Both the position numbers and the translations under genes were made by a program. The notes below the pieces were generated by a model. That model was given only the letters and a program-made list of their open reading frames with translations. It was not told where the DNA came from and did no database searches. Below, in pieces: positions 1 through 10,301 of a stretch of DNA of 64,000 nucleotides. The first letter of the stretch is position 1. Each line of letters opens with the position of its first letter. The stretch spans positions 40,379,797 through 40,443,796 of the forward strand of contig NC_087071.1 of assembly GCF_963678635.1 (NCBI RefSeq), in the 5' to 3' direction. The stretch is from Symsagittifera roscoffensis. Lineage: Eukaryota > Xenacoelomorpha > Acoela > Convolutidae.

Positions 1-2226
1 GGAAAAAAATTGCAGAAACCTCATAATTATGGCTAATGTATTGTTGCTTCTCATCTAATTGAAAAAATGTTTTTACGTACAGAGGTTAAATTTGAGATCA
101 AAATATGTTTTAATTGGCATCATGTTGAGACAATGATACAAAGTTTTGAATAAAAAAATGAATTTTTTCACAAATTTTTCTCATATTACTGAAATACGAT
201 AAAGTTTAGTTAATTTGTGCTAAAAGCGGGTTATATGATGCTCTATACACTACAAAGAAAGCTCATAAAAGAAGAATCAATATTGAAACTTCCAAAAATT
301 AGCGAAATTAGTCGTAGGTAAAGTAAAAATTAATCAAATTTACCCAAAGTTTTCCATTTTCAATCTTTTATTTTGTTAATTAACTGTTTTTTTCTTTGTC
401 TTTTTGTCCAGTTCAGGGAAAATTTTACCAGCCCTTATTGTCCAATTCAATTAAACAATAAGAGCAATATTCCATGAAATTTCTAGATCAAACTGCATGA
501 TTCAACTCCTTCTCAGTTTTTGATTTTTCCCAAATTTGGACAAAAATTATAATTTGTGAGACTTTTTTTCATTTTAATAATTATAAATTTCAGTCAATGA
601 TCAAAAGTGAACAGTTTTTTGCTAAAATTAACCAAAACTGAGGTAAAATTTTCTTTAAAAGGTATTAGATTTTAGAAGAAATTCAACAAAATCTTCTTCA
701 TAACTGACTATTATCTCTCTGGTGCTTTCAAAACATAATTTTCATGGTTTTTCTGTAGAAATGTTCTAAAATTATAGTTATTATTGTTTTCTGCCCAATA
801 CATGCTTTCGCGATTGAACTCACTTTGCGAGAAAATTTGTTCAGAACTGGGAAGTTTAGGAGGAAAATAGTATCAATTGAACAAACAACTTGCTGGCAGA
901 GACAAAATTAGAACTGTTACCGTCTGATTATTATGATATAAATTGTAAATGACTTCTTCAAGGTTCCCTTGTTTATGTGCTAGAGTAAAATTTTTAAGCA
1001 ATTTTTGAGAAAAACACAACTTTTGATATCATTAACTATCACTTCTCTTGCAAATTAATTAGTATATTCCTTTTTATTCTTTATTTTTGTCGGAAGTTTT
1101 CTCAAAAATGTTCAAGTGATAAAGAATTAGGGCTAGTTGAAGCATTCACAAGCACATGAAAAAATGAGAATATTAAAGTGTATTTTATCGTTGAGCTTTT
1201 AGAGCAAATTAAGAGCAGCCATTTTGATTATAATCTGAAAACATAGTCCCTAACATCTAAAAACTTCTAAAAGAGCGCGTCTCAAAAAAAATAGATTTGG
1301 CAAAGGAAATCAAGGTGCAAACTGGAACAATTGTATAGTTTTCCGAAATTTATCAAGCGAAAAACTCTATAGCTCTACCTAATTTTCTATTTGAAAAAAA
1401 GCTAAACAGAACAAAACTTTTACTGTTGTCTAATTGGAACTTTTCATGTTGAATGTCAAATAATCAATACTTGGTTCTGCTAGAGTGTTATTTTGTTCTG
1501 AAACTTTCAGCAAACTCCATTTTATTTTCTTTAAAAACCTTTCCACATCAAATTTTTTTTAATCCAAAAATTTGAAATGTAGAGTATAAAAATTGAAAAT
1601 TTTAGTGTAAATTTTTAAGTGAGAATGATGTTCATCATTATCTTGAAAATTTTCAAAGTTTAGCAAAAAAACATCTTTTTTTTTCCAGGTCAGTTATCAT
1701 TTTTTTTCTGAAATCATTAAAAAAACAAAAGAAAGCCATATTTCTTAATAAGTCAACAGCCCTTATCTGCTTAAAAACGCTCGACTCTATGAACACTTTT
1801 ACAAGCACTAAACAAGGAAAAATATAAAATAGTAACTACACAAAACCTTTTATTTAGACAATGTTTTAAAAATATCCAGGTTTTACAATTCTTAAGCAAA
1901 TACTTAACTACTCATTAGCAAATGTAATGCACTTTTTCTACAAGATTATCGCAACAAAGTCTCCGCAAGCTAGCAACCGAGGGAGTTTTTACTGTTTACT
2001 AAAGATTTTGGGATCGAGTTCTATGGAAAGTTCCACGACAATTTGAACTCGATTTTTGCTGTCCTTATCTTCAATCAAAACTTTTGATTAAAAAAAAATG
2101 AGAGTTCAGGTATTGTGATGAAAACACTGTATTATTTTTACTAAATTTATCACAATTGTATAGAATTTTCAGATTCAGTAAAAATTGATAATCATATTAA
2201 TATCTACGTTTTTAATAAAAAAACAC

Positions 2227-2421
2227 TTATTTTATTTTTCCTTGAAGTTTGTTTGGAGACTGCTGAGCATATAATTTAACATTATGTTGGCAATGCTTCT
2301 TGTTGAAATGATTAGTGCGTTCCTCGCCGCTACTTGTATAAAAGTTACAATTCGAACACTTCAAAACACCACAGTTTCTACGACGTCTTGATGCGTGTAA
2401 GGGAGTGTTATCTCTACTATA
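2227..2421 (-). CDS. Small C2H2 zinc-finger reading frame, left arm
   Basis: Minus-strand frame of about 64 codons. A basic run of four arginines precedes one finger with Cys-X2-Cys-X12-His-X4-His spacing, and a short polar tail follows. The same frame occurs in the right arm at 10122-10301. The surrounding 280 bases are almost identical between arms while sequence on both sides has drifted, which suggests selection or local gene conversion. A single finger with a basic flank would suit DNA or RNA binding, but I recognise no family. No clear start codon or exon boundary could be fixed. Confidence 0.4.
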   Translation of the reverse strand, partial: YSRDNTPLHASRRRRNCGVLKCSNCNFYTSSGEERTNHFNKKHCQHNVKLYAQQSPNKLQGKIK

Positions 2422-3333
2422 TTAAAGACATGCAATTCTATCGTTTCTAATTAGTGACGGCATCTCGATAAGAAAAGAAAGAATAAATGGGGATTTAAAA
2501 TGTCCTAAACTTTTAGATAAGAAGAGTAGAATAGCCTCAAAATTGAATAAAAGTGAACAAAAACAGCAAACTTAATAACCAAATGTTTTTAACGTGAAAG
2601 AAAATCAGAAAAGGTAACATCCTATTTGATCAAATTGAAAAAAAATCATTCAATCTAACCATGGAGTTTCAAACGTATCAACGAATCAAAATCGAGCATT
2701 TCTTAGAATTAAATTTGGATCTTTTTTGATACCAACCAATTAGAATCAAGCATTGCTTCACAGGTAATATTTGCAAAAATAACCAATCAGAATGAAGTAT
2801 GGTTTTGGGACCTTAAATTTGGGAGGGTAATTTTTGGGACTTCAAGTTTTTTATAGACCAGAACAAAACTATGTTTATCAAGCTTCACACTCAGTCATTT
2901 TTATTGAATTTTTCTGACATAACAAACCTAAGTCAAATTATTTTATCATTTTCAATTTATTTTGTAATATTAATAACCATAAAATTTTTTCCGTCATTCA
3001 GAAAATTGATATAACCTATCAAAAACTCAATTTATGACAAAAAAAATTTAAAAAACAAGGAAATTCTTATATTCAAAAAAATTGATAAGGTTTTCAACTA
3101 CAATTTTGTGTGTAATTTTGTTCAATTAAGATAAAATTTACTTAAGTTTAGACAAAGCAATAAGTGGAAAATTATCTGATAATTGGTAAATGTTTTATGT
3201 TAATTTGAATTGAATTGTATGTTTTGTCTGACTTTCCTCAGATATCATAGCTCTAAATATACACTACAGTGAAAAAATTTTTTTTTGAATTATTAGGATG
3301 TCAATTACTAAGCATAAAAAACCTTACAAAGCA

Positions 3334-3734
3334 TTACTGAGGCTTACAATTATCAGCAAACATAAAGTCTCCCAAAATTTGGGATAGTTCTTTGAATTCA
3401 TTCAAAGTATAGTTGAAATAAGCAACTTGCTTCAAGTCTTCATTTTCCTTTGCAGTGAAGAGCAGAATCTGAAGGTAGGGCGGCTTATTCATAATGTAAT
3501 TCCTGACTGTGACACACACCTTCCTCATGTTTTATTTTGCTATTTCATATACTCTATTACAGATGTCGAGCTCTTGCTCCATAGTTGATTTTTTACCAGA
3601 TTTGGCTTCATATATAGGTACGAGTCCAAGGTTTTCAGCATCGTGAATAACAGTATTCCGGATTGCCGATATTGTTTCTCCCTCTTCTTCACTAAGAAAT
3701 ATTTGTTGAAAATTTTCGAATTGTCCCAAATCAC
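3334..3734 (-). pseudogene. Left-arm copy of unknown arm gene
   Basis: Two overlapping minus-strand frames correspond to the continuous right-arm frame at 8104-8499. Shared stretches include IHDAENLGLVP-type and NYTLNEFKELS-type runs. It is not continuous in this arm. No domain is recognised. Confidence 0.35.
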
Positions 3735-5113
3735 TTATTTTTAAAAGTTGAAAACAGGGTTCGAATTATAATTTCCCCTAGCAGGATCTTTGGAACCAAA
3801 CAAAACTCCCAATTCTTTTTTGAATTTCTGACAATTCGGTATAGTTGGGACTATCAACTTTTATTAAGTACATTTGTGAAGAATTTACCGATGAGATGAG
3901 GAGAAATTAGAGAAATTCTTTTGAGATTAAATGAAAAGGGAAGTAAGCAAAATGAGTCAACGCGATTTCCATATATGAAGGTAGTACCAAATATTGAAGG
4001 TTTTGTATGAAGTTTCCCACAATGGAATTTGCGTAAGTTTTACTACTTCTACATAAAAGCAGCAGTTTCTGCAAAAACCATTCTTTTCAATGACAGCTGC
4101 TATGTGTCAAGCTCTTCCCAGCTTTCATTCAGATTTTAATAAAAAATCAATATTTTCTGTTTCCATTGAATTTTACGAAATTACATAGTAACATAAAATG
4201 ATTGCGCGTCTACTCACAATTTTTTCTGTTCCTTGGGAATTTGAAAGTTTCATTCAATTTTGATAGGAACACCTCTTTGCCAGATTCTGCAGAGATTAGA
4301 CAAATATCAAAACATCTATCAAGAAATTGATTGTCTTTACATTTTGTACAAACACAGATTCTTTTCGAGTTTTGTCACATCAAGTGGGGAAGTGTTCAAA
4401 CAGCTTAGTTGCGGAGTTCAGCATACTTCACAATGGGAAGGGGCCGAAAAAACATCAAGCGTATCAAGGAAACGACTCGCGGAAAAAGTTCAAAAAACAT
4501 TATCTAAGTTCAAATCAAAATGGCTCAGCTTTGTAAGAGAGAACTCGAAAAGTTCGAAAATCAAAATATGAGTCTGATTTGTTTAATATAACTGATTGTT
4601 TTATTGATGGTTATAGTTCTGTAAACAGCGAGCGTGTCAATGTTTCTTTTATTTGTGAATAGTTTTTCATAAAAATTTTGTCAAAGATAATTATATATCA
4701 TCTTATATGCTTTTCAACGATGAAGTTTATGTTACTTTTTTTTCAAGATGCAAAAAATGTAATGATTTTTTAACAAGTATGCTAAATTTTTCGAGAAAAA
4801 ATTTTGCAAGATGCAACTTTTTTCATGATTTCTTACAAAACATATGCAAAAACCAAACTTATTTTTTCTCATGCAAATGCAAAAAACGTAACATTTTATT
4901 GTTAAAAGGAGGTGTTAAATCCTTGCCAAAAAATTTCAACACTTTCGTTTTTGTGTTCTTTTCTTCATCCTATTACATTGTTTTTTTTTTGATCTTTTTA
5001 ATCAACATACCTGCAACAATTAGATTTCTTTATGATAAGAAAAAAAAACAAAAAAAACATTTACTTTATTTATTAACAGTGCAAGAAAACAGTTGTACGA
5101 TAATTTTTTAAAA

Positions 5114-6480
5114 GCGTTCCAAACTACCCTTCCGCCCCGGCGGCTTAGGCCTATTAAGGGCGTTAATGTGAGCATCCGCTCGACGCGGAGTGCTCGTTAA
5201 CGGTTCTGCCGGTCATGATGTTAAAAAAAGAATAACACCCAGGAGCGCCATAAAAACATGTATGTAACATTCGCCCGGAAGATACATATCGACGGAAAAT
5301 AAAACTAAGTCCTAAGACGACTGGCTAACGTCTAAACAGAGCTTTACATGCTTTTCACCGTCTCTACCAAGCCAGTACTTTCGGTGGTCTTTCTAACATC
5401 GGGTCGACCAAAAACGTTACTGCTTTCGGCTTCGGTCAAAACACTCAAACTAACTTAATTACATGCAGAAATAGTGAGCTCATGGCTGGGTCTCAGTATC
5501 CCCAGACCACGAGGTCACTTCTAAAAACAGGGCTACTACTACTTATTGAATTGTTATTGTTTTTGTTCAGTAGATAAAAATCATCAACTCAATCGAAGAT
5601 GGATCAACCCTTTCCCCCAACTCCTAGCTTCTCATCCTAGCAAAATGAATTCAGATGTTAATTAAATTCAAATCAGGACATGACAGGGAAGCTAAAAGTT
5701 TATATAAGTCGATAAAAGTTTCAGTCCCGAGAACCCTCCGGATTCTTGAATCCGGGTCAATAAGGCCCTTATCTTCTTTCCGGAAGGCTGGTTCTCCACC
5801 CTTCACCGTTGTTCGCAACGGCCTTGCAACTATTGTAGCGACACAATAGTTGCAACTCGGAATGGTCTCTGCTGTTCCTGCAATCTGCTGCCGTTTCTCA
5901 ATCACGATTTCCGTTGTTATCGTCAGCGCAACTAATGTTGTTGTGTTTTTCTTCGACTTTCTGTCAAAATGGCCGTTTCTGACATTTCTCAGAAATATGA
6001 CGTCATAACTCGAATTTTTAAAATTTTCGAAATACCAGAATATTCTAGCCCTCACCGTTTGGCCAATCGTTCCAATAACGCTGTTATTCCTTCAAAATTG
6101 CCAATTTGGAAGGTTCACTGCTAAAATTTAGAACATGCTGAATCTGCATTTTGATCCATTCTGGTCGAATGTCACACTTATCTATTAATCAATCGTTTTT
6201 TTTACTCTGTATCTGTTACTCAAAATGATTTTCTCAGTGCAAAACAACAACTTTATGTTCTCTTTTTTGCCTGATCTAGTATAAATCTAAGTGCGAGATA
6301 CAGTATCTGAAGTTTTTCTAGCTAGAATGGACATCCCAATCCAAGTCTGGCACACGGTGGAGGTGATCCGATGAGATTTCAACGAGCATCAATTGACTCA
6401 AGTACCCATGACAGAGAACCAACTAGAGATAGGTTTAAAAAGATAAGGTACGAGGTTATAGAAAAATTTGTAATACACAT
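5114..6480. other. GC-richer centre of the inverted repeat
   Basis: The sequence between the arms changes abruptly to higher G+C, starting with a CCGCCCCGGCGG stem at about 5132. It contains a TATA-like TATAAA near 6279. No significant reading frame survives (5651-6055 on the minus strand is open but unlike any protein I know). It looks like an independent insertion, perhaps a solo LTR or short retroelement remnant, but I found no terminal repeats or target duplication. Confidence 0.35.
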
Positions 6481-6767
6481 TTTTGCACAAATCATATGAG
6501 TTTTGCATTTTGCAAAAGACAATATATTTGCAAAATGGTTAAAAAATTAAAACAATTTCGTCTTCTTCTGAAAATTTTCAGATCATTTTTTATAGACTTC
6601 ATAAAAAAACATCACAGTTTTTGCACACATGACAAAAGCATCTTTACATTTTTTAGTGTTTTTCTTGCAATGTTTTTCTTGCAGTGTTTTTCTTAACGTT
6701 TCCCGCATACTTGTTAAAAAAATCAAAAAAATGCAAAATAATAAAATTTTCCCTTAATGTTTTTGCT
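6481..6767. other. AT-rich spacer, partly arm-derived
   Basis: Low-complexity AT-rich DNA between the central insert and the right arm. A stretch near 6705-6760 (ACTTGTTAAAAAAATCAA-like) resembles arm sequence near 7070-7090, so it may be a short rearranged piece of arm. No gene seen. Confidence 0.4.
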
Positions 6768-8103
6768 TTTTAGAAAATTATTATAAAACTTTATCTTGCT
6801 CTGTTAATAATTAGAGTAAAAGATTTTTTTTGTTTTATTTTTGTTCATAAAGAAATCTATTTTTTGCATGTATGTTGATCAAAAATCTCAGAAAAACTAT
6901 GTATTAAGATGGAGAATAGCACTCAAAAACAAAAATGTTCAAACTTTTCGGCAAGAATTTAACACTTTTTTACAATAAAGTTTTGCGTTTTTTGAATTTG
7001 CATAAGATAAATTGTATAAAATAATTTGTAAGAAACCGTGGCAAAATTTTTTCTCGAAAAATTTAGCATGCTTGTTAAAATAATCAGTACAATTTGTGCA
7101 TCTTGTAAAAAAAAATTGACATAAGCTTATTCGTTGAAAAGCATTTAAGATGAAATTTAGTTATCTTTGATAAGATTTTCATGAAGAACTATTCAGAGTA
7201 GTAGAAAAATTGACACGCTCACTGTTTACAGAACCATAACCATCAATAAAACAATCAATTATTTTGAACAAATCAGAGTCATTTTTTGACTTTTGAATTT
7301 TTCGAATTGTCTTTTAAAAAGCTGAACCCAGAGTTTGCGTACATGCAAGTTTTTGATTAGAACTTAGATAATGTTTTTTGAACTTTTCGAACGAGTCGTT
7401 TCCTTGATACGCTTGATGTTTTTTAAGCTCCTTTCCATCCTAATTTATGCTGAACTCTGCAACTAAGCTGATTGAATACTTCCCCACTTAATGTGACAAA
7501 ACTCGAAAAGAATCTGTGTTTGTACAAAATGTAAAGACAATCAATTTCTTGATAGATGTTTTGATATTTGTCTAATCTCTGCAGAATCTGGCAAAGAGGT
7601 GTTCCTATCAAAATTGAATGAAACTTGCAAATTCCCAAGGAACAGAAAAAATTGTGAGTAGACGCGCAATCATTTTATGTTACTATGAAATTTCGTAAAA
7701 TTCAATGAAAACAGAAAATATTGATTTTTTTATTAAAATCTGAATGAAAGCTGGGAAGAGCTTGACACATAGCAGCTGTCATTGAAAAGAATGGTTTTTG
7801 CAGAAACTGCTGCTTTTATGTAGAAGTAGTAAAACTTACGCAAATTCCATTGTGGGAAACTTCATACAAAACCTTCCATATTTGGTATTATTTCCTTAAA
7901 TGGAAATCGCACTGACTCATACTGCTTACTTCCATTTCCATTCAGTCTCAAAATCATTTCTCTCATTTCTCCTCATCTGATCAGTGTACTCTTCAAAAAT
8001 GTACTCAAGAAAAGTTGATTTGTTTGCTTGCAAAGATCGTACAAGGGAAAAATATACTTCAAACTGTGCTATCAACTACTTAAAATAAATAATTTGGGAC
8101 CAA

Positions 8104-8499
8104 TTGAGAAACCTCAACAAGTCTATCGTAGTGAAAAAGAAGGAAAAGCAATATCGAAAAGCAATATCGGCAATCCGGAAAATTGTTATTCACGATGCTG
8201 AAAACTTTGGACTCGTACCTTTGATTGAAGCCAAATCTGGTAAAGAATCGACTATGGATTCTCGACATCTCGACATCTGTAGTAGATTAGTAGCTGTAGG
8301 AGAGCAGCTCGACATCTGTAGTAGATTATATGAAATAGCAACATACAACATGAGGAGGGTGCATGTCACAATCAAGAAGTACATTGTGCACAAGCCAACC
8401 TACATTCAGATTGGACTCTTCACTGCAAAAGAGATTGAAGCCATAAAACAAGTTGTCTATAACCACTATACTTTGAACGAATACAAGGAACTGTCTTAA
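8104..8499 (+). CDS. Unknown 131-residue arm protein
   Basis: Continuous plus-strand frame in the right arm, with a related copy in the left arm at 3334-3734. The predicted protein is basic and soluble, has no signal peptide or membrane segment, and I recognise no domain. A 21-base motif encoding LDICSRL is repeated 36 bases apart (8272-8292 and 8308-8328), an insertion the left arm lacks. Related amino-acid strings are kept in both arms despite DNA divergence, which mildly favours past coding function. The start is uncertain: the frame opens upstream of the first Met and could be an exon. Confidence 0.35.
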   Translation: MRNLNKSIVVKKKEKQYRKAISAIRKIVIHDAENFGLVPLIEAKSGKESTMDSRHLDICSRLVAVGEQLDICSRLYEIATYNMRRVHVTIKKYIVHKPTYIQIGLFTAKEIEAIKQVVYNHYTLNEYKELS

Positions 8500-8984
8500 A
8501 CTTTTGGAAACACTTTGTTTGTTAATAAATGTAAGCCTCAGTAATGCTTTGTAATGTTTTCTATGTTTAGTAATTGACGTATTAATGGTTCAAAACTATT
8601 TTTTCTCACTGAAGATTAGATTTAGAGCTATGATATCTGAGGAAAGACAGACAAAACATACAATTTAATTCAAAAAAACATAAAACTTTAACCAATTATC
8701 AGTTAATTAACCAGTTATTGCTGAAAAATTACAGAAAACCTTACTCAATTTCTGTTTTGTCTAAACTGAAGTAAGATTTGTCTTATTTGAACAAAATTAC
8801 ATACAAAAATGTAGCTAAAAACCTTATCAATATTTTTTGAGTTTATGTATTTCCTTTGTTTTTTTAAATTTTTTTTGCCTTAATTTGAGTGTTTGATTGG
8901 CTACATCATTTTCTAAATGAGGAAAAAAGTTTTCATGGTGATTAATATTACAAAATAAGTAAAAATTGACAAAACGATCCAAGT

Positions 8985-9590
8985 TTTTAATGTTTATTTG
9001 TTCATTTCAGTATGAAAAATGTTTCCACCAAAAGTGTTTTCAATGCCTGAAATGGACATTCATCAGACTTTAAAATTGAACTACTACAAAAAACTACAAG
9101 AGTGGCAAACCGATGACGTTGATGGTGATTTAATTAGTTTTAACTTGTATAGAAACACAGAATTTTCAAAAATTTTGTTAAAAAGATGGAGAGGAGATTA
9201 CAGAAAAAAAGAATACTGCCAGATTTATCAACAATGTTTATTTTAGAAAAGTTAACTCAAATTGAGTGGTCTATCAGTAAAAAACAAAACATTGAAAGAG
9301 CCTATGAAAAAAAGAATGAAGATAAGGATTATTTTGAATACTGTTTTGATTTTGATACAAATCCAAAATCTAGATTTGTCAGAATATCTTTTAATCGATT
9401 ATCCAAAAATAAAAGACTTCCGGTTGTTTATGTTACGATATACCAAAAAAACATAAAAAAATGTATGTTTTGGCAAGTTCTTTTTTCACTGGTTAGAAGT
9501 AGAACAAATCAAAAATGTTGATCGAAGTATCACAATTTAAACTGAGTAGAGAAAAAAAAACAACATAAACCAGACAAGAAATCTAATTTA
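8985..9590 (+). other. Right-arm-only segment with short frames
   Basis: This segment has no partner in the left arm, where the flanking sequence joins directly near 2935. It contains partly overlapping plus-strand frames (9019-9246 and 9186-9521) coding Lys- and Tyr-rich sequence with no recognised domain. A pyrimidine-rich run ending in TTTCAG at about 9009 looks like a splice acceptor just before the first frame. Either the left arm lost it or the right arm gained it. Confidence 0.4.
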
Positions 9591-10121
9591 ACTCACTTTG
9601 GTGTCAAATGGATATAACGGTTATGTCAGAAAAATTCAAAAAAATTGACTTACTGGGAAGATTAAAAAACAAAGTTTTGTTCTGGTCTATAAAAAATTTG
9701 AAGTCCCAAATATTACCCTCCCAAATTTAAAGTCCCAAAACCAATCTTAATTCTGATTGATTAATTTCGCAAATATTACCTGTGAAGCAATGCTCGATTC
9801 TGATTGGTTGATATCAAAAAAGCTACAAACTTTTTTGTAAGAAACGCTTGATTTTGATTGGTTGATACGTTTGAAACTCCATGGTTAGCTTGAATGATTT
9901 TTCTCAGCTTTGTCAATTAGGATGTTATCCATTCTGATTTTCTTTCACGTTAGAAACAATTAGTTGATGAGTTTGCTGTTTTGACTCACTTTAAACCCTT
10001 TTTTGAGGCTATTCAACTCTTCTTATCTAAAAATTTGGGACATTTTAAATCCCCATTTATTCTTTCTTTTCTTATCGAGATGCCGTCACTAATTAGAAAC
10101 GATAGAATTGCATGTCTTTAA

Positions 10122-10301
10122 TGTAGTAGAGATAACACTCCCTTACACGCATCAAGACGTCGTAGAAACTGTGGTGTTTTGAAGTGTTCGAATTGTAACT
10201 TTTATACAAGTAGCGGCGAGGAACGCACTAATCATTTCAACAAGAAGCATTGCCAACATAATGTTAAATTATATGCTCAGCAGTCTCCAAACAAACTTTA
10301 A
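10122..10301 (+). CDS. Small C2H2 zinc-finger reading frame, right arm
   Basis: Plus-strand counterpart of the left-arm frame, ending in TAA at 10299-10301. The finger ligands keep the spacing Cys-X2-Cys-X12-His-X4-His, preceded by an Arg-rich stretch. From the arginine run to a few codons before the stop it is essentially identical to the left arm. Because both copies lie in an inverted repeat, the two frames point away from each other, outward from the centre. The finger pattern and the conservation are seen directly; any role in the element's movement or regulation is inference. Confidence 0.4.
   Translation, partial: CSRDNTPLHASRRRRNCGVLKCSNCNFYTSSGEERTNHFNKKHCQHNVKLYAQQSPNKL

Larger units (their letters stand above)
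1..5113 (+). repeat. Left arm of giant inverted repeat
   Basis: This stretch reappears in reverse complement at 6768-12773, in the same order along its length. Clear anchors are 60-200 against 12540-12730, 2230-2510 against 10020-10310, 3334-3734 against 8104-8499, and 4260-4500 against 7400-7640. Similarity is high but uneven, with many small indels, so this is not a simple assembly fold-back. The arm still matches at base 1, so the true outer end probably lies outside the window. It contains two short reading frames described separately. The class is unknown: it could be the terminal inverted repeat of a very large transposon or an old inverted segmental duplication. Confidence 0.9.

Noticed and set aside
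4430-4520. Frame beginning MGRGRKNIKRIKE, reminiscent of a MADS-box start
   Set aside because: The resemblance ends after about 12 residues and the frame stops soon after; the other arm shows different residues at the start.
4707-5111. 134-codon plus-strand frame rich in Phe and Lys
   Set aside because: It reflects poly-T and poly-A runs in the arm; the inverted copy is not open in the same way.
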